Shown: one piece after another, positions 56,606 to 64,000 of the stretch
Layout: every line of letters begins with the position of its first letter
Position numbering within the stretch: position 1 is the first letter of the stretch
The notes under the pieces: model-generated
What the model was told of the DNA's origin: nothing
Seen by the model: only the letters and a program-made list of their open reading frames with translations
Databases searched by the model: none
Origin: Actinomycetes bacterium
Lineage (GTDB): Bacteria; Actinomycetota; Acidimicrobiia; Acidimicrobiales; Acidimicrobiaceae
Length of the DNA stretch: 64,000 nucleotides
NCBI GenBank assembly: GCA_021805205.1
Contig: JAJZFV010000028.1
Coordinates: 1-64,000, forward strand
Direction: 5' to 3'
Translations under genes and position numbers: made by a program

Positions 56606-57028
56606 ATGGCTGAACTCAAGGGCACGCAAACCGCCGAGAACCTAAAGGAAGCTTTCGCTGGTGAGTCCCAAGCTAACCGTCGCTACCTCTACTTCGCACA
56701 GAAGGCAGACGTCGAGGGCTATCCAGACATCGCATCGCTCTTTCGTTCCGTTGCAGATGGTGAGACCGGACACGCTTTTGGCCACTTTGATTTCCTAGCA
56801 GATGGCGTTGGTGATCCAGTAACCGGCGAGCCAGTTGGATCAACTGAAGACAACTTGAAGAGCGCCATCGAGGGTGAGACCTACGAGTACACCGAGATGT
56901 ACCCAGGCTTTGCTCGTACCGCTCGCGAAGAGGGATTCGATGAGATCTCTGAGTGGTTTGAGACTCTTGCCAGAGCCGAAAAGAGCCACGCGGGACGCTT
57001 CACTCAGGGGCTAGAGTCCCTGGCCTAG
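56606..57028 (+). CDS. rubrerythrin (diiron domain only)
   Basis: A 140-residue ferritin-like four-helix protein with all diiron ligands: E20, E53, H56, E91, E94, E125 and H128. The C-terminal rubredoxin domain of classical rubrerythrin is missing, as in sulerythrin-like proteins, so it needs a separate electron donor. Probably reduces peroxide. Start ATG with AAAAAGGAG six bases upstream, an excellent site that suggests high expression. It is first in a cluster with a GlpC-like Fe-S protein and DUF3501. Confidence 0.93.
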   Translation: MAELKGTQTAENLKEAFAGESQANRRYLYFAQKADVEGYPDIASLFRSVADGETGHAFGHFDFLADGVGDPVTGEPVGSTEDNLKSAIEGETYEYTEMYPGFARTAREEGFDEISEWFETLARAEKSHAGRFTQGLESLA

Positions 57029-57088
57029 GCCCATAGTCTCCTTCATATCTCTGTAGATGTGAAGAATTCCGGTACGCATACGATATTG

Positions 57089-57118
57089 ACCGGACCTTGT
57101 CGGCAGGTAAGGTCCGGT
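57089..57118 (+). promoter_or_regulatory. hairpin over the start of the Fe-S gene
   Basis: ACCGGACCTT and AAGGTCCGGT pair perfectly (10 bp, 10-base loop). The 3' arm contains the likely ribosome site AAGG and the first two bases of the GTG start at 57117, so translation would be occluded when folded. No T-run follows. Confidence 0.55.
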
Positions 57119-58430
57119 GAAGGGTTTAGCAAAATTGACTATCACATACGATCCGAGCCATCCCAAGTACTTCGATGAAGTCGACTTTAGAGCAGAGCTT
57201 GAGAGGGTTTTCGACCTTTGTCATGGTTGTCGACTCTGTCTGCACCTCTGCCCAAGTTTTCCTACCCTCTTCAATTACATCGATGCACACGATGGAGATG
57301 TTGCAAAGCTCTCGCGTGCCGAGAGCGATCAAGTCGTTGATGAGTGCTATCAATGCAAACTTTGTTACGTAAAGTGTCCTTATATTCCTCCGCACGAGTG
57401 GGACCTCGATTTCCCAAGGCTCATGCTTAGGGCAAAGTCGATACGTAAGGCGCGCGGAGAGCTCTCGAAGGTAGAGGAGATTTCGGATAAGGTACTTGCC
57501 AATACCGACCTAATCGGATCGATATCAGTTCCTATGTCGACGCTTGTGAACAAGTTGACAGATGTTCACTTCAGCGCTAGCCGAAATCTTATGGAAAAGA
57601 GCGCCGGTATCGCCTCAGAGCGAGTTCTTCCACCCTATGCCAAGATGCGCCTCTCGACGTGGTACAAGAAGAGGACAAAGCCCTTCATTACCAAGCGCAG
57701 GGGTTCAGTGGCGGTCTATCCCACCTGTTTCATCGAATATATGGAGCCAGCCATTGGCAAGGCAATCTTTGGTGTCTACGAGCGGAACCAAATCTCGTGT
57801 ACCCTCGCTGATAAGGCCAAGTGCTGTGGAGCCCCTCTTCTCCACGCTGGAGATGTCGATAAGTTCATGGATGCTGCTAAGAAAAACGTGGATGCACTTG
57901 ATGCAGAGGTGAGTGCTGGACGATCAATAGTAGTGGCGCAACCAACCTGCGCCTACGTCATTAAGCGTGACTACCCGATGTACCTGAAGAGCGAGAAGGC
58001 AAAGCGGGTCGCTGAGAATACATACGACACCTCTGAGTATCTTATGGCTAAATACCGCGAGGATAAAGAGGGATTCGACACCAACTTCAACGGAAGTGTT
58101 CCGTCCGAGGTTACCTACCATGCTCCTTGCCACCTTCAAGCTCAAAACATCGGCCTTAAGTCCCGCGACCTCATAAAGCTAACTGGCGCCAAGATTCAGG
58201 TAGTAACCAAATGCTCGGGTATCGATGGAACGTGGGGATACCGAGCCAAGAACTACGCCCTTGCGAAGAGGGTATCGGGGCTCCTAGCCAAGGCAATCGA
58301 TAAGGCTGCGCCAAATGCTTCAATAGTTGGAGATTGTCACTTGGCTAACTACGCCATCTCTGAAGAGACCGACAAAGTGGTCTCGCATCCGATGGTCGTA
58401 ATGGCTCGCGCATATGGCATCGAGCTTTAG
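57117..58430 (+). CDS. GlpC/HdrD-like Fe-S oxidoreductase
   Basis: A 437-residue protein with two N-terminal 4Fe-4S motifs (CHGCRLCLHLCP, CYQCKLCYVKCP) and two CCG-type cysteine regions (TCFIEYM...KCCGAPLLHAGD; APCHLQAQNIG...CSGIDGTWG), as in heterodisulfide reductase subunit D and GlpC. It follows rubrerythrin and precedes DUF3501, a cluster in which it probably feeds electrons to the rubrerythrin. GTG 57117 is the longest start; TTG 57135, with GAAGGG upstream, fits the family N-terminus (TITYDPSHPKYFDE) better. Confidence 0.9.
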   Translation: MKGLAKLTITYDPSHPKYFDEVDFRAELERVFDLCHGCRLCLHLCPSFPTLFNYIDAHDGDVAKLSRAESDQVVDECYQCKLCYVKCPYIPPHEWDLDFPRLMLRAKSIRKARGELSKVEEISDKVLANTDLIGSISVPMSTLVNKLTDVHFSASRNLMEKSAGIASERVLPPYAKMRLSTWYKKRTKPFITKRRGSVAVYPTCFIEYMEPAIGKAIFGVYERNQISCTLADKAKCCGAPLLHAGDVDKFMDAAKKNVDALDAEVSAGRSIVVAQPTCAYVIKRDYPMYLKSEKAKRVAENTYDTSEYLMAKYREDKEGFDTNFNGSVPSEVTYHAPCHLQAQNIGLKSRDLIKLTGAKIQVVTKCSGIDGTWGYRAKNYALAKRVSGLLAKAIDKAAPNASIVGDCHLANYAISEETDKVVSHPMVVMARAYGIEL

Positions 58431-58488
58431 TCAAAAAAAGTGCATCTTGGGCCAAGTTGGACGATTGTTGTTTGATTGGAGAATTTAA

Positions 58489-59076
58489 TTGAAATCCCTT
58501 ACTTTGAGTGATATCGAAGACATTAGGGCTTACGAGCGCCACCGGGACGACTATCGTCGCGAGGTTATTGCCCTAAAAAAAGTCCGACGGGTAGCGGTAG
58601 GTCCTATCTTGACACTGCTATTTGAAAATCGTGAGACCATTCGATTTCAAATACAAGAGATGGCTCGAGCCGAGAAACTATTCAGCGATGAAGCCATCGA
58701 GGTGGAGTTGGGGATCTACAATCCTTTGATTCCATCTAAAAACCAGCTTTCTGCGACGTTATTTCTGGAATTGACTTCAAAGGATCAGTTGGTTGAATGG
58801 CTCCCAAAGCTTGTGGGAATTGAAGATTCATTAGAGCTGAAGATCAACGGTTTAGCTGAAGGCATAGTTGCATTCTGCGAGGAGAGTCATAAAGAGCAGT
58901 TGACTCGAAATGAGATGACCGCCTCCGTGCATTACATTCGCTTTGATCTCAACGATGAGCAGGCAGAGGCTTTGAAGGCCAACGGTGGTTCCATTAGGTC
59001 TACGCACTTTCGTTATGACTATGAAGCAGAACTAACGTTTGATACGATCGGGTCTTTAGCCAAAGATTGGATCTAG
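58489..59076 (+). CDS. DUF3501 family protein
   Basis: A 195-residue soluble protein of DUF3501: LSDIEDIRAYERHRDDYRRE, IRFQIQEMARAEKL and VHYIRFDLNDEQ are typical. Function unknown; consistently linked with rubrerythrin and the GlpC-like protein. TTG start 58 bases after the upstream stop. A strong terminator follows. Confidence 0.88.
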   Translation: MKSLTLSDIEDIRAYERHRDDYRREVIALKKVRRVAVGPILTLLFENRETIRFQIQEMARAEKLFSDEAIEVELGIYNPLIPSKNQLSATLFLELTSKDQLVEWLPKLVGIEDSLELKINGLAEGIVAFCEESHKEQLTRNEMTASVHYIRFDLNDEQAEALKANGGSIRSTHFRYDYEAELTFDTIGSLAKDWI

Positions 59077-59128
59077 AGAGCGCTTACCAGCAGTTAGATC
59101 AAAACAAGGTGAATAGAAGCCGAGTCGC

Positions 59129-59155
59129 GGGGGAAGCAATATCATTGCTTCCCCC
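59129..59155 (+). terminator. rho-independent terminator of the rubrerythrin cluster
   Basis: GGGGGAAGCAAT-ATC-ATTGCTTCCCCC, a perfect 12-bp stem, followed by TTTCTTTT. Confidence 0.92.
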
Positions 59156-59346
59156 TTTCTTTTGTAGATAAATGCTCACAATTTGTGCTGATATGAACGC
59201 TATAAGAGGTCTTTTGCTCGCTTTATTGAAAGCAGGAGTATTTTTGTAAACAGAATGTGAAATAAACAGAAAAATGTAACTCTTAGTATAAAAAAGTGAC
59301 CTATTTAGTAGGGGTCACCGTTATTATCTTATTTATCTTATCTTTT

Positions 59347-59443
59347 AGTGGTTTTGACCACTTTAGATGGGAATTTTGGGTTGCATAGCAGTTTTGAGTG
59401 TACTGATCTGGTGCACTCAAAACTAAAACCACTTATCGTGGTT
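59347..59443 (+). promoter_or_regulatory. three-hairpin leader upstream of whiB
   Basis: Three consecutive inverted repeats: AGTGGT-TTTG-ACCACT (59347-59362); AGTTTTGAGTG and CACTCAAAACT with a 13-base loop (59390-59424); AACCAC-TTATC-GTGGTT (59427-59443). The outer two share the GTGGT/ACCAC arms and could pair with each other, allowing alternative folds. The WhiB ATG follows 21 bases later. Confidence 0.5.
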
Positions 59444-59464
59444 AAAAGCGTTTGGGGGATCTCC

Positions 59465-59722
59465 ATGAGGTCAGTGTCTTGGGCCGCTGAAGCAGCGTGT
59501 AGAGGCAGTAAAGGGTCGCTCTTCTACTCGGACTGTGAGACCGAAGAGCGTAAAGCAAAGGCGATCTGTAGTCTTTGTTGTGTTCGAATCCAATGTCTTG
59601 AATTTGCTCTATCGTCGCGTGAGCCAGATGGAATATGGGGCGGCTTGAATCCTCGCCAGCGGCGGAGGATCATCCGGGAACGCGAGAGTGTATCCGTATC
59701 AATCCTGGTTGGTTCGCACTAG
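59465..59722 (+). CDS. WhiB-family Fe-S regulator
   Basis: An 85-residue WhiB-like protein: cysteines C12, C35, C38 and C44 form the CxxC plus CxxxxxC cluster set, GIWGGLNPRQRRRI is the family signature turn and basic tail. Binds a redox-sensitive 4Fe-4S cluster and acts with the principal sigma factor. ATG 59465 follows GGGGGATCT; a longer frame from 59348 would read through the hairpin leader and is rejected. Subtype is not assigned. Confidence 0.9.
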   Translation: MRSVSWAAEAACRGSKGSLFYSDCETEERKAKAICSLCCVRIQCLEFALSSREPDGIWGGLNPRQRRRIIRERESVSVSILVGSH

Positions 59723-60164
59723 CTGCTTGCCCTCCTCGGAGCTTGAACTTACAGATAAATTATATTCGTGACGTTAATTCGAAGAGCTGAGTATTGATCG
59801 TGTCGGTGACGGCACGGATTTGGCACATCTAAATTGCTCCGACGTTACCCCGCATATTGCAATCGCTCTGGGAAATCCTTTGCTTCAGTCTTTACCTACA
59901 CCTCCTTCAGGTTTATAAGGTTATCAATTGGTTCGATCAGTAAATTTCTTGAGGTAGTTCTCTTCCTTGGCTAGTCGGACTTAGTATTAAAAGATCCCTT
60001 TATTGGTGACTTCGCTAACTTGATGGGTGGGCCTTTGTTGACTTATACGAAGGTGGCACCAGTAAATTGCATGGTATTCAACAAACTCTTCAACAATGCC
60101 TTTGTATGGTTTATGTTGTCGTCAATTACTTAATTTGCGACGGTGAAAATATGAAAGGAAGGGG
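59723..60164. other. intergenic region
   Basis: About 440 bases without a supported gene. GAAAGGAAGGGG at its end is the ribosome site of the following aminotransferase. Confidence 0.4.
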
Positions 60165-61559
60165 TTGTCTATCGTGAATAGCACTTCAGAGGTAGGCGGT
60201 AAACAGGTTGACCGAGGCCATTTAGCGCGTTTGACGCACGATGAGCTCGAGGTCTTCAACGAAAGAACTGCTAAGAGCAGGGAGCTGTTTTATGAAGCTC
60301 GCCGTCATCTTTTAGGTGGCGTCCCAATGAGTTGGATGAATAAGTGGGCTGGCGGTTATCCAATTTATCTAGATAAAGCCCACGGTTCTACCCTCGTCGA
60401 TATCGATGGTAACTCTTACATCGATTTTTGCCTAGGTGACACCGGGGCAATGGCTGGTCACTCTCCGGTTGCAACCGTTGAGGCCATCAAGCGGCGTATA
60501 GAACTAGATGGGGGATTTACTACTATGTTGCCCTCTTCTGACTCCATCGATGTGGCACGGCAGCTAGCAGAACGTTTTAATTTGCCGTACTGGCAGTATA
60601 CTTTGACGGCTACCGATGCCAATAGGTTTGTACTTAGACTCTGTCGCCAGATCACGCATCGAAAGAAGATTCTGGTCTTTTCTTATTGCTACCACGGCAC
60701 GGTTGATGAGACGTTCATAACTCTAAAGGGTGGCGAACCTCACTCTCGAGAAGGAAACGTTGGCCCTGCTATAGATCCAACTTACACCACTGAAGTTGTT
60801 GAATTCAATGACATCGAAGCTCTTAGAGAACACTTGTCCAAAGGCGATGTTGCCTGTATCCTTACCGAGCCGGCACTAACCAATATCGGAATAGTTCTTC
60901 CTAAGGAAGGATTTCTGGAAGAGATGGTTCGTTTGGCTCATGAAAATGGAACATATGTGATCTTCGATGAGACGCATACCTTCTCCGCTAGTTGGGGTGG
61001 TGCCACCTCGTTCTTCAACGTGCAGCCCGACATTGTTACAATAGGTAAGTCCGTTGCTGGAGGGTATCCTTTCGGAGCATTTGGAGTTAGCGATACCATC
61101 GCAAATGCGATCTCGCGCGAAAGCGAGATCGATCTGATCGATACTGGTGGCATTGGAGGCACCCTAGCTGGAAATGTGCTATCGATGGCCGCCGCGAACG
61201 CCACCTTGAGCGAGGTATTTACCAAAGCTAACTTTAAACGGATGGTTGACCTCTCAGCTAAATTCGCAGCCGGAGTCGAAGCCGTACTTGAGAAGTACGA
61301 AGTTCCGTGGCACATCGTAACTTTAGGCGCGAGGAGTGAGTATCGATTTTCGGCAAAGATTCCGGAAAATGGGGGAGAATCTGCAAGTTATGCAGACGGG
61401 GAGTTGGACCTTTACATGCACCTTGCAATGTCGAATCGGTCAATATTGATGACACCGTTTCATAACATGGCCCTGATATCGCCCTCCACCTCTATTGCTG
61501 ATGTTGATCGACACTCGGAGGTCTTTGAGGAAGTGGTCTCTAAGCTCCGCTTCGAATAA
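60165..61559 (+). CDS. class III aminotransferase, glutamate-1-semialdehyde aminomutase-like
   Basis: A 464-residue PLP enzyme resembling HemL-type aminotransferases: SYIDFCLGDTGAMAGHSP, TATDANRFVLRLCRQIT, SYCYHGTVDET, IFDETHTF and the PLP-lysine GKSVAGGYPFGAFG. The N-terminal extension and the DTGAMAGHS variant separate it from canonical HemL, so it may instead transaminate an amino acid or polyamine. The start is TTG 60165 or GTG 60174. No other haem gene is near. It sits upstream of trpD. Confidence 0.82.
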   Translation: MSIVNSTSEVGGKQVDRGHLARLTHDELEVFNERTAKSRELFYEARRHLLGGVPMSWMNKWAGGYPIYLDKAHGSTLVDIDGNSYIDFCLGDTGAMAGHSPVATVEAIKRRIELDGGFTTMLPSSDSIDVARQLAERFNLPYWQYTLTATDANRFVLRLCRQITHRKKILVFSYCYHGTVDETFITLKGGEPHSREGNVGPAIDPTYTTEVVEFNDIEALREHLSKGDVACILTEPALTNIGIVLPKEGFLEEMVRLAHENGTYVIFDETHTFSASWGGATSFFNVQPDIVTIGKSVAGGYPFGAFGVSDTIANAISRESEIDLIDTGGIGGTLAGNVLSMAAANATLSEVFTKANFKRMVDLSAKFAAGVEAVLEKYEVPWHIVTLGARSEYRFSAKIPENGGESASYADGELDLYMHLAMSNRSILMTPFHNMALISPSTSIADVDRHSEVFEEVVSKLRFE

Positions 61560-61629
61560 CTGTAAGGATCTCCTTATTCGTAGGTACCCTGTTCGATCGA
61601 TTGAGGTTTGGGCAGGGTACGATCTATAT

Positions 61630-62694
61630 ATGTCTAAAGTTCCCCAAGAGGTTGAAACTATCCAAGTTGAGTGGAAGACCGTCCTCAAGTCGTTGATGAA
61701 CTCTGAGAATATCGATTTCGAAACCGCGTACTTGGCGATGGCCGAGATCCTCTCCGGTAGTGTTGACGACATCGTGACCAGCTCTTTTCTTACAGCCCTT
61801 AGGGCCAAGGGGGAGAGCATTGATGAGATGAGGGGCCTAGCAAGAGCTATGGTCGACTCATCTACCCGTGTGATGGTTGAAGGAATCGTCCTGGACACCT
61901 GTGGCACTGGGGGTGACCAAAAACATAGCGTGAACGTCTCAACCATGACTGCTGTGGTGGTTGCTTCAGCGGGAGTAAAGGTGGCAAAGCACGGTAACCG
62001 AGCAGCTAGTTCCCTCTCGGGTTCAGCCGATGTTTTGGAGAATCTAGGGGTCAAGATCGATCTAGATGCCGCGGGAGTTGCGAGGTGTATAGAAGAGACA
62101 AATATTGGTTTTTGCCTCGCCCCCAAGTTCAACTCCGCAATGGCCCACGTCAGTAAAGTGAGAAGAACTCTGGCCGTCCCTACTACATTCAACTTTTTGG
62201 GACCGTTGATAAATCCAGCTAGGGCTTCGCGCCAGGTGGTTGGAGTATTTGAGCCAACGATGTTGAGTTCGATGGCTGAAGTGCTAGCTGACTTGGGATC
62301 GGTGCATGCGCTGTTGGCGCACTCAAAAGATGGCTACGACGAACTCTCCACAACCTCTGCAAACTTTGTGGTAGAGGTGAAGCGTGAGGAAGATGAAATT
62401 TTCTATGAGGAGTACATCCTCGACGGCGTCGACTTTGGTCTTCCACGCTCCGACGGAGAAGACCTCAGGGGTGGAACTGCCAAGTACAATGCATCAGTTT
62501 TCATAGACCTACTTGAAGGCAAGAAGGGACCGGTAAGAGATATTGTATTGTTGAACGTAGGAGCAGGTCTGTACGTTTCGTCAGCGGTAACTAGCATCAA
62601 GGATGGCATCGAGATGGGGGCGGAGCTGATCGAATCTTCTAGGGCACTTAGAACCTTAGAGCGCTTTATCGAGGTCTCTCAACTTTTGGGATAG
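61630..62694 (+). CDS. trpD: anthranilate phosphoribosyltransferase
   Basis: A 354-residue enzyme of tryptophan synthesis transferring phosphoribosyl to anthranilate. Signatures DTCGTGGDQKHSVNVST, KHGNRAASSLSGSADVLE and FNFLGPLINPA bind PRPP and Mg. ATG 61630 is preferred; a frame from 61495 runs through the preceding gene's end. No other trp gene is adjacent. Its stop lies 24 bases from the convergent DnaQ-GIY-YIG gene. Confidence 0.97.
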   Translation: MSKVPQEVETIQVEWKTVLKSLMNSENIDFETAYLAMAEILSGSVDDIVTSSFLTALRAKGESIDEMRGLARAMVDSSTRVMVEGIVLDTCGTGGDQKHSVNVSTMTAVVVASAGVKVAKHGNRAASSLSGSADVLENLGVKIDLDAAGVARCIEETNIGFCLAPKFNSAMAHVSKVRRTLAVPTTFNFLGPLINPARASRQVVGVFEPTMLSSMAEVLADLGSVHALLAHSKDGYDELSTTSANFVVEVKREEDEIFYEEYILDGVDFGLPRSDGEDLRGGTAKYNASVFIDLLEGKKGPVRDIVLLNVGAGLYVSSAVTSIKDGIEMGAELIESSRALRTLERFIEVSQLLG

Positions 62695-62718
62695 ATGGCC
62701 CTTGACGATTTAATGTCG

Positions 62719-64000
62719 CTAGCCAGCTCGTCGATACTCTGTCTTTTCTCTATTTGCTCTCTCTTTGGGCGTAAAGTTGTAATGAGTAAGGGTGATCGGA
62801 AGGGCGATCTCCCTTTCAGACTCCGAGACTTCGTAGATCGAGTTAGAGATAATCCTACGCCAGATGGTCCACTCCTCTTCGATCGACTTCAGTCCTCCGA
62901 GTTTTGGCGCGATGATCTCTGAGATATGGGCCGTCGAGAGCGCTAGGGCGGTTGTTGTATTCAGTGAGGGATGAATAGATACCTCTCCACCCCTTATTGC
63001 TCTAATCTTTAGACGTCCGAAATTAATTTCGAGCGTTGAGCCGGTAAACCTGTGAACTATCTTTATAGTTTCAGCTTGGCGCAGAACCTTGATCGCATGA
63101 CGTCTAACGGATGCTCCAGCGATGACCATCGCTCCATCGCGCAGTAGTGCAGCTTCTTCAAATCGCTGCTGACTTATCAAAAGTTCAAGTCTATTTGCGA
63201 CTCTCTGAGAGAGTTGTCGTAGGGATATTGGTGTATCGAGGGCCTCATCGCCACTTTGAGACGAGCTATTAGCGATCCGAGTTACGCACATCTCTAAACA
63301 CTTAGCAGCATCTCTGGCACTTTTGCTACTGCGAAATGGGCCTATATGACGATCGTCGATCTCCAAATCGCTATACCTAACTACCTTGGACCTCTTTGTC
63401 TTGGAGTTGAATTCGACGTATCTAAAGTTGCGAGGGTCCTTTTTCCCAACTGAATTTTGCCTAGGTTGGTATTTGCTAATCAGGCGAGCCTCTAGCACTT
63501 CGGCGATCTCGTCCGTCTCAGTTACGAGGTAGGTGAGTTTGGACAACCGGCTCAGCATCGGATCAATCTTCTTCCTGGTATCCGAGGAAAAGTATGATCG
63601 GAATCTGGCATTTAGATCGGTGGCCTTCCCGACGTAGTAGATTTCGCCAGTTAGATCAGCCATCATATATACACCCGGTAGCCTTGGGATGTAGTTTGCG
63701 ATCTTTAGCTTCGACTTTGCCGAAGCCGAGGAGTTGCTAGGCAGGTCAAGGAGGCCTTTGACATCGTTCGAGCCATACGACGATGCTACCTCGATTAAGT
63801 AGTGAAGAAGGTCGACTGTAGCCCTAACATCAGCCATAGCTCGGTGGCACGGTTGGTTGTTTAGCCTGAGAGATGCAGCAAGGGTGCTTAGTTTGAAGTT
63901 GGGGACCTCTCCTCGTAATAGCTTGCGACTCAAGGTCACAGTGTCCAAGGAGATTTCCGCTAGGTGGTATCCGCTGTAAATCTTGTCTAACGCTGCGTCT
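62719..64000 (-). CDS. DnaQ exonuclease / GIY-YIG nuclease fusion (5' end outside window)
   Basis: The frame stays open to the right edge, so the N-terminus is missing. The visible part begins with the C-terminal portion of a DnaQ-type 3'-5' exonuclease (DTVTLSRKLL through HRAMADVRATVDLLHYLIE, containing the Exo III His/Asp), then a UvrC-like GIY-YIG domain (LPGVYMM, IYYVGKATDLNARFRSYF) and a region with a UVR-like stretch (RLELLISQQRFEEAALLRDG). This is the actinobacterial DnaQ-UvrC-N fusion, probably a repair nuclease. Confidence 0.9.
   Translation of the reverse strand, partial: DAALDKIYSGYHLAEISLDTVTLSRKLLRGEVPNFKLSTLAASLRLNNQPCHRAMADVRATVDLLHYLIEVASSYGSNDVKGLLDLPSNSSASAKSKLKIANYIPRLPGVYMMADLTGEIYYVGKATDLNARFRSYFSSDTRKKIDPMLSRLSKLTYLVTETDEIAEVLEARLISKYQPRQNSVGKKDPRNFRYVEFNSKTKRSKVVRYSDLEIDDRHIGPFRSSKSARDAAKCLEMCVTRIANSSSQSGDEALDTPISLRQLSQRVANRLELLISQQRFEEAALLRDGAMVIAGASVRRHAIKVLRQAETIKIVHRFTGSTLEINFGRLKIRAIRGGEVSIHPSLNTTTALALSTAHISEIIAPKLGGLKSIEEEWTIWRRIISNSIYEVSESEREIALPITLTHYNFTPKERANREKTEYRRAG

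Noticed and set aside
61440-62192. 250-residue minus-strand frame
   Set aside because: Antisense to the end of the aminotransferase gene and trpD, both of which are clear.

Overview
This window reads as the chromosome of an actinobacterium of moderate GC, most likely an acidophilic Acidimicrobiia of the Acidithrix/Ferrimicrobium kind. The sequence shows a WhiB protein, a DUF2469 gene behind rplS, the actinobacterial ffh-rpsP-khpA-rimM-trmD-rplS block, many GTG/TTG starts, Thr/Pro-rich secreted tails and long AT-rich gaps. The genus is inference. No tRNA, rRNA, CRISPR array, insertion sequence or prophage was recognised.

Layout. 0-2.4 kb: thiC (-) behind a TPP riboswitch. 2.4-8 kb: a gene-poor gap, an MFS transporter with an odd tail, then a two-gene phototrophy cassette (proton-pump rhodopsin and a Brp/Blh retinal-forming oxygenase). 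8-20 kb: DEAD-box helicase, cold-shock protein, FAD oxidoreductase, a zinc-less MDR reductase facing a TetR regulator with two palindromic operators between them, and three exporters (two DMT/EamA, one DHA2 MFS), separated by long AT-rich gaps. 20-29 kb: a hotdog thioesterase; a flavinylation trio (ferric-reductase-like membrane oxidoreductase, FMN-bind protein, ApbE); a BNR-propeller/MoaD pair; a Pif1-like helicase with an HRDC domain; a GNAT protein. 29-34 kb: the SRP/ribosome/tRNA-modification block, with lepB and rnhB missing before DUF2469.

34-47 kb: a trans-sulfuration enzyme, an AIM24 protein, an enoyl-CoA hydratase, an LRV-repeat protein with a small partner, then an Fe-S electron-transfer operon (membrane polyferredoxin plus a ferredoxin/GltD-like flavoprotein) facing an Rrf2 regulator across a palindrome. 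Next come pyrophosphatase, a NifU-like protein, a class A PBP and a C4 zinc-ribbon protein. 47-50 kb: RNase P RNA on the minus strand, whose P1 helix overlaps the stop codon of the convergent zinc-ribbon gene and whose P4 helix carries compensated base changes; then an ECF sigma factor with a Thr/Pro-rich membrane partner. 50-64 kb: purE and purK split by a convergent diguanylate cyclase; glpD-glpK; a rubrerythrin / GlpC-like Fe-S / DUF3501 oxidative-stress cluster; WhiB behind a hairpin-rich leader; a GSAM-like aminotransferase; trpD; and a DnaQ-GIY-YIG fusion running off the right edge.

Taken together the accessory genes point to light-assisted energy supply and redox/iron-sulfur management: rhodopsin pumping, extracytoplasmic flavin electron transfer, a probably Fe-S-sensing regulator controlling a polyferredoxin system, and a rubrerythrin module.
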